64,000 nt of DNA from Herbaspirillum autotrophicum. Lineage in GTDB: Bacteria > Pseudomonadota > Gammaproteobacteria > Burkholderiales > Burkholderiaceae_D. A program made the position numbers and the translations under genes. The notes under the pieces were generated by a model. That model made no database searches. It was not told the origin of the DNA and worked only from the letters and a program-made list of their open reading frames with translations. The stretch spans positions 169,205-233,204 of the forward strand of contig NZ_LFLS01000005.1 in NCBI RefSeq assembly GCF_001189915.1, in the 5' to 3' direction. This document shows positions 27,224 to 36,968 of this stretch, piece by piece. Every line of letters begins with the position of its first letter. Position 1 is the stretch's first letter.

Positions 27224-27637
27224 TCAGGATTTCACCATCATGTCTTTGGCCGACAGATGCTCCACTTCTTCTTCGCTGCCGTCGAACGTGCGTGTGACGC
27301 GTGACGAGGCATAGATCCAGAGGATGCGCATCGGAACATCGCCTTTGTTGCGGAAGGCATGGGTCACGCCGCCGGCGATATAGGTGCTGTCGTACTGCTT
27401 CAAGGGGGTGATCTCCCCGTTGATCTCCACCTCGCCTACGCCTTCCAGCAATGTGACCTGTTCGTCGCAATTATGGATGTGCAGCGGCGCGCCCTTGCCG
27501 ACGGGATAGATGCTCATGCCAGTGGTGAAGCGCGACTCGGGAGCGCTGAAGTGGGTAGCCAGAGGGGTTGTCTGAACACCGCCACCGCGATTGATGGTGG
27601 GTACGTTATCGACAAGAAAGATGTGTGTGTTGCTCAT
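27224..27637 (-). CDS. Cupin-domain protein
   Basis: 137 residues with a single cupin barrel: motif 1 near PLHIHNCDEQVTLLEG (two His and a Glu as metal ligands) and motif 2 near THAFRNKGDVPMRILWIY. Small cupins in catabolic operons act as isomerases, epimerases or sensors. It is the first gene of the operon, transcribed away from the LysR gene. ATG 27637 follows GGAGACAT; an in-frame ATG four codons earlier is less well placed. Confidence 0.82.
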   Translation of the reverse strand: MSNTHIFLVDNVPTINRGGGVQTTPLATHFSAPESRFTTGMSIYPVGKGAPLHIHNCDEQVTLLEGVGEVEINGEITPLKQYDSTYIAGGVTHAFRNKGDVPMRILWIYASSRVTRTFDGSEEEVEHLSAKDMMVKS

Positions 27638-27874
27638 AGATGTCTCCATAGGGTTTTAACGATCCGGTACAACTCGAACGCTTGTTGCGCGCTTTAGATG
27701 AAATGGATATTAGCAGCGCCCGAGCCGCGCACTTATACCGATATGAATGCACCCATGACCAAAGGTTATGGATGCTGGAGCCCGCCAGCAGCGGGGTTGG
27801 CAGCCTTTTCTTCGAAAAAATCGGCACTAGTCATTTCCGTATTTACCCTGGCACCTTGTTACGCTACAGTATTC

Positions 27875-27889
27875 GCATATCTACTATGC
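27875..27889. promoter_or_regulatory. Candidate LysR site in divergent promoter region
   Basis: GCATATCTACTATGC is a perfect 5-bp inverted repeat with a 5-bp spacer and the T-N11-A form of LysR binding sites. It lies 15 bp before the LysR start codon in the 267-bp gap shared with the divergent catabolic operon. This suggests autoregulation, but is a short motif. Confidence 0.35.
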
Positions 27890-27904
27890 AATTGAGGAGA
27901 CAAG

Positions 27905-28816
27905 ATGAAATTCAAGCTGCGTCAGATGGAGGTGTTTCGCGCGGTGATGCTGACCGGAACAGTGAGCGGGGCAGCCCGCATGCTGTACGTGTCCCAGCCT
28001 GCGATCAGCCGGTTATTGACGCATACCGAAACCAGCCTTGGCATCAAACTGTTTGAGCGGACGGGAGGGAAGTTGCTGCCGACGGCGGCCGCCGCATCTC
28101 TATTTGAAGAGGTGAAGCATGTGTACGACGCTGCACTGAGCGTAGATCGTTTTGTCGAGAATCTCGCGAATCGCACGCCGGCTGAAATCAGCGTGAGTTG
28201 TAGTCCCAGTCTGGGCCTGAGCTTGATGCCGCGCATCATCGAACTATTTCATAAAAAAAGCCCGAAGATCAGAATTCACTTCCATACGACATTGACCCAG
28301 GACTTGCCCAACGAATTGCTCAGCAAAAAAATTGACCTGGCAGTGACGGTGCTGCCCCTCAACCATCCCAATTTGGTCGTCGAGAAGCTGGGCTCCGGAC
28401 GGATGGTGTGCGCATTGACGGCAGATCACCCGTTGGCAAAAAAGACGACAATCTCTGTCGAGGACCTGCAAGCCCACAAAACCATTTTTCTGTCCCCCAG
28501 CATTCCCACCGGTTGGCTTATTCGCTCCTCGCTAGAAGCACATGGAATAGATCTGACGCCCACCATTGATGTCCCGCGTGCTGAATTGGCTTGCGCACTC
28601 GCGACGCGATCTCTGGGTATCGCTATCGTGGACGAATTCTCTGTTGCCAATGAGCTGTGGTCAGGCCTGATTGTCAAACCGCTCCCGGTCTTGATCCAGT
28701 TCAATGTGAATTTGGTCTATCCCAAATTCACCGTTCCCTCGCGCACCAGCGAGCAGTTCATTTCCATTCTTCGGGATTGCATCAAGCTGCACGAGGCCGG
28801 CAAACTTTTCGTATAG
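27905..28816 (+). CDS. LysR-family regulator of the TRAP operon
   Basis: 303 residues. Winged helix near 15-40 (GTVSGAARMLYVSQPAISRL), then an effector domain starting ISVSCSPSLGLSLMPRII. It is related to the LysR subgroup with opine/amino-acid regulators. A strong GAGGAGACAAG site precedes ATG 27905. It is divergent from the eight-gene cupin-to-lhgO operon, the classic arrangement for a LysR activator and its target, so it is the likely pathway regulator. Confidence 0.92.
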   Translation: MKFKLRQMEVFRAVMLTGTVSGAARMLYVSQPAISRLLTHTETSLGIKLFERTGGKLLPTAAAASLFEEVKHVYDAALSVDRFVENLANRTPAEISVSCSPSLGLSLMPRIIELFHKKSPKIRIHFHTTLTQDLPNELLSKKIDLAVTVLPLNHPNLVVEKLGSGRMVCALTADHPLAKKTTISVEDLQAHKTIFLSPSIPTGWLIRSSLEAHGIDLTPTIDVPRAELACALATRSLGIAIVDEFSVANELWSGLIVKPLPVLIQFNVNLVYPKFTVPSRTSEQFISILRDCIKLHEAGKLFV

Positions 28817-29280
28817 CTCTTCTTCACCATACCTGCACAAATGGTCATCTGAACTGCGCCGCAACTTACAACCGTAACTGAAGTGTCTTAATTCGGGGAA
28901 CGGGCAACTCACAGTGGCGATGCAGGATTGTTACCATATTGCACTATCCTAATGGTCGGAAGAATCGATGCTTTTATTTGTACTATGATTTTCATGGTTT
29001 GTGCTTAATCCATCATATCCAATTCCTAGGGACTCACGAAGTGCCTGACATAACTGATCCTGCTGTGGATGCGTAACACGAACTCGTTCGCAGCACTCGT
29101 TAACTGAAGAACAAAAATGGCAAACACTGTGCACATCGCTAAGGAAGGAGGCAGTAGGTGCCGGCGAGAAAGTCAAAATTCCTTTGAAATTGAGGTCCTG
29201 TGAACTCATCCCCACCCCGGAGATAACCTCTCCAGCCGTGTCGTGATTCAGAAGGCGATTGCACGCAAGCAAGGATGGCT
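28817..29280. other. Intergenic region, no convincing gene
   Basis: 464 bp between the LysR gene and the 3' end of mqo. An open frame of 111 codons on the minus strand (28949-29284) with many Cys, His and Ser residues and a GGGGTGGGG site before an internal ATG (29209) exists, but it overlaps the mqo stop codon region and has no recognisable domain. No RNA, terminator or repeat was recognised. Confidence 0.3.
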
Positions 29281-30927
29281 TCACAGCGCCATATCGGCTG
29301 ACGGCTCGCTCTTGGCTGGTTGCATACTTGCCTCCGCCGCAGTCCGGGAGGCCGGCGCCTGATCAATCAGCGGCGGTGGCCGCAATTGCAGCAGTTCGCT
29401 GGTATATACCCACTGCTGATAGGTCCGCTCCGCATCGTCGTTGAGCCTGATGCCATAACTTGGCACGATCTGACGAATCTTGTCTTGCCATGCCGCTGTC
29501 GCCAGCTTGTCCTTGAATACCTTTTCCAGCACATTCAGCATGATGGGAGCGGCCGTCGACGCGCCCGGCGAAGCGCCGAGCAAGCCGGCGATGCTGCCGT
29601 CGCCGGCGGTCACGATCTCGGTACCCAGTTTCAATACCCCGCCCTTTTCACTGTCGCGCCTGATGATCTGCACCCGCTGACCGGCTTGCCACAGCCGCCA
29701 GTCTTCCCGTTTGGCCTCCGGGAAATATTCCTGCAAGGCCTTGAAGCGATCATCATCGGACAGCATGAGCTGACCGGCCAGATATTCCACCAGCGGATAC
29801 TGTTCCACCCCGACTTTGAGCATCGGCCAGAGGTTGTGCGAGGTCGTGCTCTTGAGCAGATCCCAATACGAACCTTGCTTGAGAAATTTGGTGGAGAACG
29901 TGGCAAACGGCCCAAACAAGATGACCCGCTTGCCATCCAGAACCCGGGTATCGAGATGCGGCACCGACATCGGCGGCGCGCCGACCGAGGCCTTGCCGTA
30001 GGCCTTGGCCCAATGCCGTTCGGCGACGGCGGTGTTATGGGTGACGAGAAATGATCCTCCCACCGGGAAGCCGGCATATTCTCTGGCTTCCGGGATGCCG
30101 GATTTTTGCAGCAGGCGCAAGGCGCCGCCGCCGGCGCCGATAAACACGAAGCGGGCATCCGTTTGCGTGGTGGTGCCATCCTTGAGATTCCGATAGCCGA
30201 TACGCCAGCTGCCGTCGGCATTGCGCGTGATATCTTGCACTTCGCTGGAAAGCTTCAGGGAGAAATTCGGCTGCGCCTGCAGGTGATCCGTGAACTGGCG
30301 GGTAATCTCGCCAAAATTGACATCGGTACCGAGCGCTGACCAGGTCGCGGCGATCTGTTGTGTGGCGGCCCGCCCCTCCATCATGAGCGGCGCCCATTTC
30401 CTGATCTGTTGCGGATCTTCCGAGTACTGCATACCGCGAAACAAGGGGCTGCCCTGCAGCGCTTCATAGCGCTTCTTCAGAAACCGGATATTGTCCTCGC
30501 CCCAGACGAAACTCATGTGCGGCGTGGTGTTGATGAAGGAGCGCGGATTCTTCAAGACCCCGCTCCTGACTTGCCAGGCCCAGAACTGCCGGGAAATCTG
30601 AAATGCTTCATTGATCGCGATCGCCTTGGCAATCGCGATCTTGCCGTCCTTGCCTTCCGGCGTGTAGTTCAGCTCGGCCAGCGCCGAATGTCCGGTGCCG
30701 GCGTTGTTCCAGCCGTTCGAACTTTCTTGTGCCACACCATCAAGCCGCTCGACCATTTGCATCGACCAGCCGGGTTCGAGTTCACTGAGCCAGACACCCA
30801 GTGTGGCGCTCATGATGCCGCCACCGATCAGCAGTACATCGACCTTTTTGACTTCCGCTGCGTGCCCCGGCATGACTGCCAGGGACAAGAGAAAAATCAG
30901 AAAAAGCCGTCGAGATTTTTTTACCAT
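29281..30927 (-). CDS. mqo: Malate:quinone oxidoreductase
   Basis: 548 residues of the Mqo family. FAD motif [14 protein letters not shown] near 31-44, plus [38 protein letters not shown] and the C-terminal [21 protein letters not shown]. It oxidises malate to oxaloacetate and reduces quinone. Unusually, it begins with a typical signal peptide ([26 protein letters not shown]), so it may be anchored to or exported across the membrane. The last about 35 residues form a Pro/Ala-rich tail beyond the conserved end. Confidence 0.9.
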   Translation of the reverse strand: MVKKSRRLFLIFLLSLAVMPGHAAEVKKVDVLLIGGGIMSATLGVWLSELEPGWSMQMVERLDGVAQESSNGWNNAGTGHSALAELNYTPEGKDGKIAIAKAIAINEAFQISRQFWAWQVRSGVLKNPRSFINTTPHMSFVWGEDNIRFLKKRYEALQGSPLFRGMQYSEDPQQIRKWAPLMMEGRAATQQIAATWSALGTDVNFGEITRQFTDHLQAQPNFSLKLSSEVQDITRNADGSWRIGYRNLKDGTTTQTDARFVFIGAGGGALRLLQKSGIPEAREYAGFPVGGSFLVTHNTAVAERHWAKAYGKASVGAPPMSVPHLDTRVLDGKRVILFGPFATFSTKFLKQGSYWDLLKSTTSHNLWPMLKVGVEQYPLVEYLAGQLMLSDDDRFKALQEYFPEAKREDWRLWQAGQRVQIIRRDSEKGGVLKLGTEIVTAGDGSIAGLLGASPGASTAAPIMLNVLEKVFKDKLATAAWQDKIRQIVPSYGIRLNDDAERTYQQWVYTSELLQLRPPPLIDQAPASRTAAEASMQPAKSEPSADMAL

Positions 30928-31091
30928 TTACCCACCCCCCTCACTGAAATGACATTCATTCTTGGTATTCAAGTGAAGGGTATCACCGCCATATTCCCGA
31001 AATATGCACTAGCCCCCGCGGCTTTAAAAATTGCGAAAAACATCCAAGAAATACACGCAATTTACAGAAAAATATTGATAGCCTCTTAAAA

Positions 31092-31113
31092 TATATACGC
31101 GTTCACGTATATA
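31092..31113. promoter_or_regulatory. Palindrome upstream of mqo
   Basis: TATATACG-CGTTCA-CGTATATA, perfect 8-bp arms with a 6-bp spacer, 165 bp before the mqo start and 84 bp after the acyl-CoA dehydrogenase operon end. It has the appearance of a dimeric repressor site; no regulator is encoded next to it. Confidence 0.35.
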
Positions 31114-31196
31114 CAGTCCACCATGTTTTATCAGGTCCTCATCTGCCCCGGATAAATGGTCTGGCTGAATGCGCCTGCATCGGCTCTCGAAACTTG

Positions 31197-32381
31197 TCAG
31201 CCACGCCTCTCCCGTGGCATACCCAATGCCCGCTCGGCAATGATATTGAGTTGAATTTCATTGGTGCCTGCATAGATGGTGTCGGAGCGGCTAAACAAGA
31301 ACAGTTGTTGCAAACGCGTGCGGATGTCGTCATCGACCACGATGTCGCCCTCCATGCCGTAGACATCTGCGGCCAGCTTGCCGAGATCGCGGTGCCAGTT
31401 CGACCAGTAATACTTGGTGATCATGGCTTCGCGCATCAACTCGCCATTGACCGGACCGGACAGCATGCGCATATTGTTGTGATACATGACTTTCAATCCC
31501 ATCCAGGCCTGGGCAATCCGATTGCGAATCAACGGATTGCCTGCTGCACCGTTCTTTCTGGCAACGCTGCAGATCATTTGCAACTGGTGTTCGAAATGCA
31601 TCTGCTGCCCTACCGTCGATATGCCGCGCTCGAAGCCCAGCAGGGTCATGGCAATCTGCCAGCCGTCACCGGGATTGCCGAGGATGTTGCCGCCGGCAGT
31701 GCGTGCACCGTCGAAAAAGACTTCATTGAATTCGGCAGTGCCGGTCATTTGCCGGATCGGCCGGCATTCGACTCCGGCTTGCTGCATCGGCACCAGCAGG
31801 AACACCAGACCGCGATGCCCTTGCGATTCGGGATCGCAGCGCGCAATCACGAAAATCCATTGCGACTCGTGCGCCAGCGAAGTCCATACTTTTTGGCCGT
31901 CGATAATCCACTCGCCGCCGCCGGCGTCGCGTCTGGCTTTGGTGTGGATATTGGCCAGATCCGATCCGGCGCCCGGCTCGGAATATCCCTGACACCAGTA
32001 ATCGGTCCCCGCCAGTATGCCCGGCAAGAATTGCTGCCGTTGCTGCGGCGTGCCGAGTGCAATCAGGGTTGGCCCCAGCAGTGTTTCACCCAGATGTCCC
32101 ATGCGTCCCGGGCCGCCGGCGCGTGCATACTCCTCATGAAAAATCACTTGTTGCGCAATATCCAATCCGCGTCCGCCATATTCCTGCGGCCAGCCAACAC
32201 CCGTCCAGCCGCCTTGGGCCAGCTCGCGCTCCCACTCCTTGCGCAGCGCCGGAAAGGCATCTTCGTCGCCGGGGCCGCCGCGATAGCGCAGTGGCTCAAA
32301 GCGGCCGCACAAGTGCGCCTGCATCCAGTCTGCAACTTCTGCGTGGAATTGATCATTGCCTGTCTCCAGATCCGTTTCCAT
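31197..32381 (-). CDS. Acyl-CoA dehydrogenase, large-type
   Basis: 394 residues of the acyl-CoA dehydrogenase family: N-terminal helical domain (GWTGVGWPQEYGGRGLD), flavin-binding middle strand domain (WCQGYSEPGAGSDLANI; KVWTSLAHESQWIFVIARCD) and C-terminal helices ending DTIYAGTNEIQLNIIAERALG. It introduces a 2,3 double bond in an acyl-CoA and passes electrons to ETF. ATG 32381 follows GAGGAT. It forms an operon with the next acyl-CoA dehydrogenase, 8 bp away. Paired unequal ACADs of this kind often form heteromeric enzymes acting on bulky or steroid-like acyl-CoAs (inference). Confidence 0.9.
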   Translation of the reverse strand: METDLETGNDQFHAEVADWMQAHLCGRFEPLRYRGGPGDEDAFPALRKEWERELAQGGWTGVGWPQEYGGRGLDIAQQVIFHEEYARAGGPGRMGHLGETLLGPTLIALGTPQQRQQFLPGILAGTDYWCQGYSEPGAGSDLANIHTKARRDAGGGEWIIDGQKVWTSLAHESQWIFVIARCDPESQGHRGLVFLLVPMQQAGVECRPIRQMTGTAEFNEVFFDGARTAGGNILGNPGDGWQIAMTLLGFERGISTVGQQMHFEHQLQMICSVARKNGAAGNPLIRNRIAQAWMGLKVMYHNNMRMLSGPVNGELMREAMITKYYWSNWHRDLGKLAADVYGMEGDIVVDDDIRTRLQQLFLFSRSDTIYAGTNEIQLNIIAERALGMPRERRG

Positions 32382-32389
32382 GTTTATCC

Positions 32390-33544
32390 TCAATCCAGCA
32401 ATACCGCAGCGACCCGTTCGCGCAACTGGTCGGGATGACCAAGCCAGTGACTGCCAGCCTGTGCGCGTTTGAAATACAGGTGCGGATCGTATTCCCAGGT
32501 AAACCCGGCACCGCCATGCAACTGAATCGCTTCCTGTGCGCAAAAAAAGAAGGCGTCCGACGCAAAGGTCTTCGCACATGCCGCTTCCAGCAACAACTGT
32601 GCGTCCGATAAGCGGCGGGCATTTGTCATTGCGTGTGCCGCGCCATAGACAGCGGAACGCGCCGCCTCGACCTTGACCATCATGTCGGCACAACGATGCT
32701 TGACCGCCTGGAATGAAGCAATACTGCGGCCGAATTGCACGCGCTGACTGACATAGTCCACCGTCATGTCGAGACACTGCTGAGCGCCGCCCAACTGCTC
32801 TGCCGCCAGCAAGATCATGGCCTGGGTCGTCGCATGAGTGATGGCTTTGGTCGCCTTTTCACCGACGGCGATCAGCGCCGCAGAGGGCACGCGTACCCCA
32901 TCCAGCCGTACTTCGGCCAGACGCCGGGTCGCGTCGAGCGTGACGTGCGCGTGCGCTGTCATGCCCGCCACGCCTTGCGCCACCGCGAACAGACCAGGCA
33001 AGGCATTGCCGTTGAGCCGGACCGGCAGCAACAGCAATTGCGCCGAGGCGCCATCCGGAACATGCCGAACGCTGCCGTGGAGAATGTAATCACTGCCATC
33101 GGCGACGGCGGTCAGGCAATCGGGACGCGTCAGCCAGTCGGCGCTATCCGATCCCAGCGGCAAGCTGGCGGTCAGATCACCGGCGGCAATTTGCGTCAGA
33201 TAATGAGCGGTGATATCGGATTGCACCACCGCTGTCAGTACGCTGGCAGCCAGACACACCGTCGACAAGAACGGCGCGCACATGAGCCGGCGGCCCATCT
33301 GTTCCATCAGCAAAGCCAGCTCCACGGTTCCCAGTCCCAGGCCGCCGTTTTGTTCCGGAACAGACGTGGCGCACCAGCCCAGTTCTGCGGAAATACGCTG
33401 CCACAACACATGGTCGATACCGTCGGCAGAGACCATCGCACGCCGGACGTCGGCAGATGAACTGGCCTGCGCCAGAAATTGCGCAGCGCTGTCGCGGATC
33501 ATGCAGTGATCCGGCGTCAACACGAAAGCCACCGTTGCATTCAT
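32390..33544 (-). CDS. Acyl-CoA dehydrogenase, second subunit-type
   Basis: 384 residues, more divergent than its neighbour. The middle domain lacks the strong FAD motif, while the C-terminal helices keep FGRSIASFQAVKHRCADMMV and QEAIQLHGGAGFTWEYDPHLYFKRAQ. Such partners (FadE-type beta chains) usually dimerise with an active subunit. ATG 33544 is preferred; a GTG three codons upstream is in frame. The stop is 8 bp before the next gene's ATG, so the two are tightly coupled. Confidence 0.88.
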   Translation of the reverse strand: MNATVAFVLTPDHCMIRDSAAQFLAQASSSADVRRAMVSADGIDHVLWQRISAELGWCATSVPEQNGGLGLGTVELALLMEQMGRRLMCAPFLSTVCLAASVLTAVVQSDITAHYLTQIAAGDLTASLPLGSDSADWLTRPDCLTAVADGSDYILHGSVRHVPDGASAQLLLLPVRLNGNALPGLFAVAQGVAGMTAHAHVTLDATRRLAEVRLDGVRVPSAALIAVGEKATKAITHATTQAMILLAAEQLGGAQQCLDMTVDYVSQRVQFGRSIASFQAVKHRCADMMVKVEAARSAVYGAAHAMTNARRLSDAQLLLEAACAKTFASDAFFFCAQEAIQLHGGAGFTWEYDPHLYFKRAQAGSHWLGHPDQLRERVAAVLLD

Positions 33545-33807
33545 GCTTTGCACCCGGATTGCGGTGCCGTCAGTACAGCAAGTTTTGCGGTCAATAATGC
33601 GGGCATGCTGACGCTCTCCTGGTTATTGTTGGCTGCATTCTGAAACAGCTGTGCAGATGGTTGCCAAAAAGCGTCAGGCCGGCATCGCTCAATCAGACTA
33701 GATGGCCGTTGCCGCCGACGCCGCGTTTTGACGCTCTGGCCGGCGTTGCATTCCGGCGGTCCTCTGGCTACACTCGTCCGATCTCGTTGATTTCAGGTTC
33801 CCCACCC

Positions 33808-34797
33808 ATGATTTACGATATTCAAAACGCAACAGCACTGGCACGCCGCGCATGCATCGCCGCCGGCGCCAATCCGGCAGCAGCAGAGGCGTTGGCTACG
33901 GCCACCGTGGCGGCAGAATGCGCCGGGCGCAGCGCGGTCGGCTTCGCGCACCTGCTTGATTACCTGGCCGCCTATGCAGCGGGACGCATCAATGGCGCAG
34001 CCGTGCCGGAGATTTCCTTTCCAGCGCCGGCGCTGATGCAAGTCGATGCCAAAGGCGGCATTGCCCAGCATGGTTTCGATCTGGCAGCCGGGGAACTGAT
34101 CAAACGCGCCAATGCGTTCGGACTCGCCGCCTTGAGTCAGCACAACAGCTATACCGCCGGCGAACTGGGTTACTACGCCCGACGTCTGGCACAGGCCGGC
34201 CTGGTTGCATTGGTCGCCGCCAATGGTCCGGCCCTGATGACCTCCGGCAGCGGCAGGGAAGCGGTGTTCGGTACCAACCCGTTTGCCTTTGCCGCGCCGG
34301 CTGCAGGCACGCCGCCGCTGGTCATTGATCAGGCCAGCAGCGCCACGGCATTCGTCAACATCAGAGCCTGTGCCGAGCAAGACCAAGAGATTCCCGCAGG
34401 CTGGGCCATCAATGCAGAAGGACAAGCCACCACCAATGCGCGTGAAGCGATCAGGGGCGCATTGCTGGCATTCGGCGGCGCACGCGGCGCCAATATCGCG
34501 CTGATGATAGAAACCCTCGCTGCCGGCCTCACCGGCGCCAACTGGTCACTCGATGCGCCCTCCTTTGCAGAAGGCGAGCAGTCGCCGGGCGTCGGATTAT
34601 TCATTTTTGCCATCCAGCCCGGCTTTATCGACACCCATTTTGCCTCGCGACTGGCGGCACAACTGCTGCGCCTGCATGAAAAAGGCATACATATACCGGG
34701 CCGGGGAAAAGCGTCAGACCACGTGGAACTGGCAACGCCTCTGATGGAAGCATTGCAGGCTTATATTGATGCGCCGGTCAGACCCGGAAGTCTGTGA
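33808..34797 (+). CDS. Malate/L-lactate dehydrogenase (LDH2) family protein
   Basis: 329 residues of the LDH2/MDG2 oxidoreductases, a family that includes malate, ureidoglycolate and 2,3-diketogulonate dehydrogenases and delta1-piperideine-2-carboxylate reductases. Motifs GIAQHGFDLA, LAALSQHNSYTAGELGYYARR, GTNPFAFAAP and RGKASDHVE are seen. NAD(P) serves as cofactor. The start is placed at ATG 33808 since homology begins there. It is divergent from the acyl-CoA dehydrogenases. Its neighbour, a PhzF protein, is frequently involved in amino-acid or proline derivatives, which would fit an imino-acid reductase role (inference). Confidence 0.82.
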   Translation: MIYDIQNATALARRACIAAGANPAAAEALATATVAAECAGRSAVGFAHLLDYLAAYAAGRINGAAVPEISFPAPALMQVDAKGGIAQHGFDLAAGELIKRANAFGLAALSQHNSYTAGELGYYARRLAQAGLVALVAANGPALMTSGSGREAVFGTNPFAFAAPAAGTPPLVIDQASSATAFVNIRACAEQDQEIPAGWAINAEGQATTNAREAIRGALLAFGGARGANIALMIETLAAGLTGANWSLDAPSFAEGEQSPGVGLFIFAIQPGFIDTHFASRLAAQLLRLHEKGIHIPGRGKASDHVELATPLMEALQAYIDAPVRPGSL

Positions 34798-34833
34798 CGA
34801 CGCGGTGGTGCATGCATGATTGCGGCTGCGGCC

Positions 34834-35643
34834 TCAGACCGACGGCACCTCAATCGTCCCCTCCAGATATTGCACTGCCGCCCCGGCGACATGCACGCGA
34901 TCCGCCTCGACCCGGCATTTGAGCAATCCGGTACGCTGTGATACCTGCAACGCCAGCAGATCAGTCTTGCCGAGGCGTCCAGCCCAGAATGGTGCCAGCC
35001 CGGCATGAATCGAACCAGTCACCGGATCTTCATCGCCACCGTTGGCCGGCCAGAAATAGCGCGAGACGAAATCATGATGGACGCCCGGCGCGGTCACGAC
35101 CACATCCAGCGGACCCAATGCAACGAGCTTGCGCAGATCGGGCACCACCGCCCTTACCTCTTCTTCGGTGTCATACACCGCGAAGTAGGCCTGTTGATTT
35201 TTGAGCGCTTCCTGCGGCGGGATCGACAATCCTTCCAGCAGGCTTGCAGGTATGGATGACAAGGGTTCCGGGCTGCGCTTGGGAAAACTCATTTCTATCA
35301 AGCCATCCGGCAATTTGACGGCAGACAGCGTGCCGACCGCCTTGGCCACAAACTTGATGACGGAGATGCCGGGGTTTTTCCCGAATATCACATACGCACT
35401 CGCGAGCGTCGCATGGCCGCAAAAATCAATTTCCTTGATCGGTGAAAACCAGCGGATATCGAACGTATCTGCAGCACCATCCGCCGCCGGGACAAAAAAT
35501 ACGGTTTCAGAGAGATTGTTTTCAAGCGCAATGGATTGCATCACCGCATCCGGCAGCCAGCTGTCGAGCGGCACGACTGCGGCAGAATTGCCTTTGAATG
35601 CTTCGTTCGTAAATGCATCAATCTGATAGATGGGGAGTTTCAT
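34834..35643 (-). CDS. PhzF-family epimerase/isomerase-like protein
   Basis: 269 residues of the PhzF family, which share the diaminopimelate-epimerase fold. N-terminal YQIDAFTNEAFKGNSAAVV, catalytic Glu46 in NNLSETVFF, FCGHATLASAYV, and DPVTGSIHAGLAPFW. PhzF isomerises dihydro-hydroxyanthranilate in phenazine synthesis, but most family members have unknown roles and no other phenazine genes occur here. ATG 35643 follows AAAGAG. The LDH2 gene is convergent with it. Confidence 0.85.
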   Translation of the reverse strand: MKLPIYQIDAFTNEAFKGNSAAVVPLDSWLPDAVMQSIALENNLSETVFFVPAADGAADTFDIRWFSPIKEIDFCGHATLASAYVIFGKNPGISVIKFVAKAVGTLSAVKLPDGLIEMSFPKRSPEPLSSIPASLLEGLSIPPQEALKNQQAYFAVYDTEEEVRAVVPDLRKLVALGPLDVVVTAPGVHHDFVSRYFWPANGGDEDPVTGSIHAGLAPFWAGRLGKTDLLALQVSQRTGLLKCRVEADRVHVAGAAVQYLEGTIEVPSV

Positions 35644-35719
35644 TTTTTCTCTTTGTGAAAAGTAGCGGTGGGGTATCGGCGAATGCGCACGGCGCAATTC
35701 ACTGCGCCAGCAGGTATGT

Positions 35720-36682
35720 TTATTCAGGGTCTTCCGGTGAAATCCCCATCCTGGACAAGGCATCGAGGCTCGGCACAAAATAGATCGCCGAGGAAAGTGC
35801 GGTAGCGAAATCCAGCAAGCGATCAGTTTTCTTGACGCCATCGGCGCCGACGCCGTACATCTGTTCCAGCATCCCTTTTGTCACCGTAATGTCGTTGCAA
35901 AAGCCGACAAACATGATGCCGGCTTCTTGCGCGCTGCCGTAATTGGCATTCCTGCGCACGATATCGATTTCTTCGCCATTCCTTCTGAACTGGTTGCGAC
36001 CGACATGAGAGTCCTCCGGCAACGGCGACAGTTCATGGCTGCCGCCCTTGGTCCGGCCCCACACGTTTTCAGCCGCATGCACTGACAGGCCGCGCAGCTT
36101 TTCCACTTCCATTTTCCATTTCTGGATCAGCACGGTAGAACCGCCAGCGCCTTTTTCACCATCAGCAATGATGGCCACGCTGTTGGCGCGAAACGGATTC
36201 GGATTGGCAACGCCATCGGCAAAACCGTCGAAGGTCACGTTGTTGTGATACGGAAAACAAATCTGTTCGCTGACCAGCTCGGCAAACGGCCGCAGCAACA
36301 ACACCGTCTTGCTCATGCTGTCGTACAGGGTGGCCGCATTGGATTGCGTAATCCAGATCCAGAAATCCTGCTGCGTCGCCGGCGAGATCATGCCATTGCT
36401 ACCGACGATATCTTCATCGAAAGACGCCAGATTGTCCGGCACGTCGGCGGGATACACCCGGCGCCACAGCTCCGGCTTGAATCCCAGGACAACATTGGCG
36501 CTGCCGCCGGTCAGCTGGTGATGCTGATTGAGCGTGGGATCGGCAATGCCGGTGATTTCCGCTTCCCAGATCTTGCCAAGCACCTTGAAGAATTGCGGAA
36601 GATCGACATTGTCTTTCAACGCAAACTGTAAATGCACCTCATCACGGGCGACTACCGAAAGCATGGTTTGGGGGATGGGCAT
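35720..36682 (-). CDS. DyP-type heme peroxidase
   Basis: 320 residues with DyP hallmarks: GFADGVANP (153-161) with the catalytic Asp156, heme-ligand His226 in SHVGRN, and Arg243/244 on the distal side. DyP enzymes use hydrogen peroxide to oxidise dyes and aromatic compounds. No Tat signal is present, so it would be cytosolic or carried in an encapsulin (no encapsulin gene is next to it). ATG 36682 is used; a longer upstream frame is without homology. The C-terminal FVGFCNDITVTKGMLEQMYG is typical. Confidence 0.88.
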   Translation of the reverse strand: MPIPQTMLSVVARDEVHLQFALKDNVDLPQFFKVLGKIWEAEITGIADPTLNQHHQLTGGSANVVLGFKPELWRRVYPADVPDNLASFDEDIVGSNGMISPATQQDFWIWITQSNAATLYDSMSKTVLLLRPFAELVSEQICFPYHNNVTFDGFADGVANPNPFRANSVAIIADGEKGAGGSTVLIQKWKMEVEKLRGLSVHAAENVWGRTKGGSHELSPLPEDSHVGRNQFRRNGEEIDIVRRNANYGSAQEAGIMFVGFCNDITVTKGMLEQMYGVGADGVKKTDRLLDFATALSSAIYFVPSLDALSRMGISPEDPE

Positions 36683-36968
36683 GTTGTTTGATCCTGTCTT
36701 TGTTATTGATGGGATCTTAAACCAAATTTTGGAGGGAGTGCTGGCAGAGTTATCAGTCAAGGAAGAACCGAATTTCTTGTCGGACAATGGCGCAACAATT
36801 GAGTGGAGCGAGAACGTGGCACTCGCTGAAAATCCCTTCGAATACACTTCTCCGGCACCAGACGCATTCCAAACAGGTGGCAGCGAGTAACACAATATTT
36901 TAAAATGCCAACTTTACTTGTATTTGCTATCGACATCTCATCAACTACCAATTTTGAAAAAATTCAAA

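Noticed and set aside
28949..29284. 111-codon minus-strand open frame downstream of mqo
   Set aside because: Cys/Ser/His-rich, no recognised domain and reaches into the mqo end; kept only as a note on the intergenic region.
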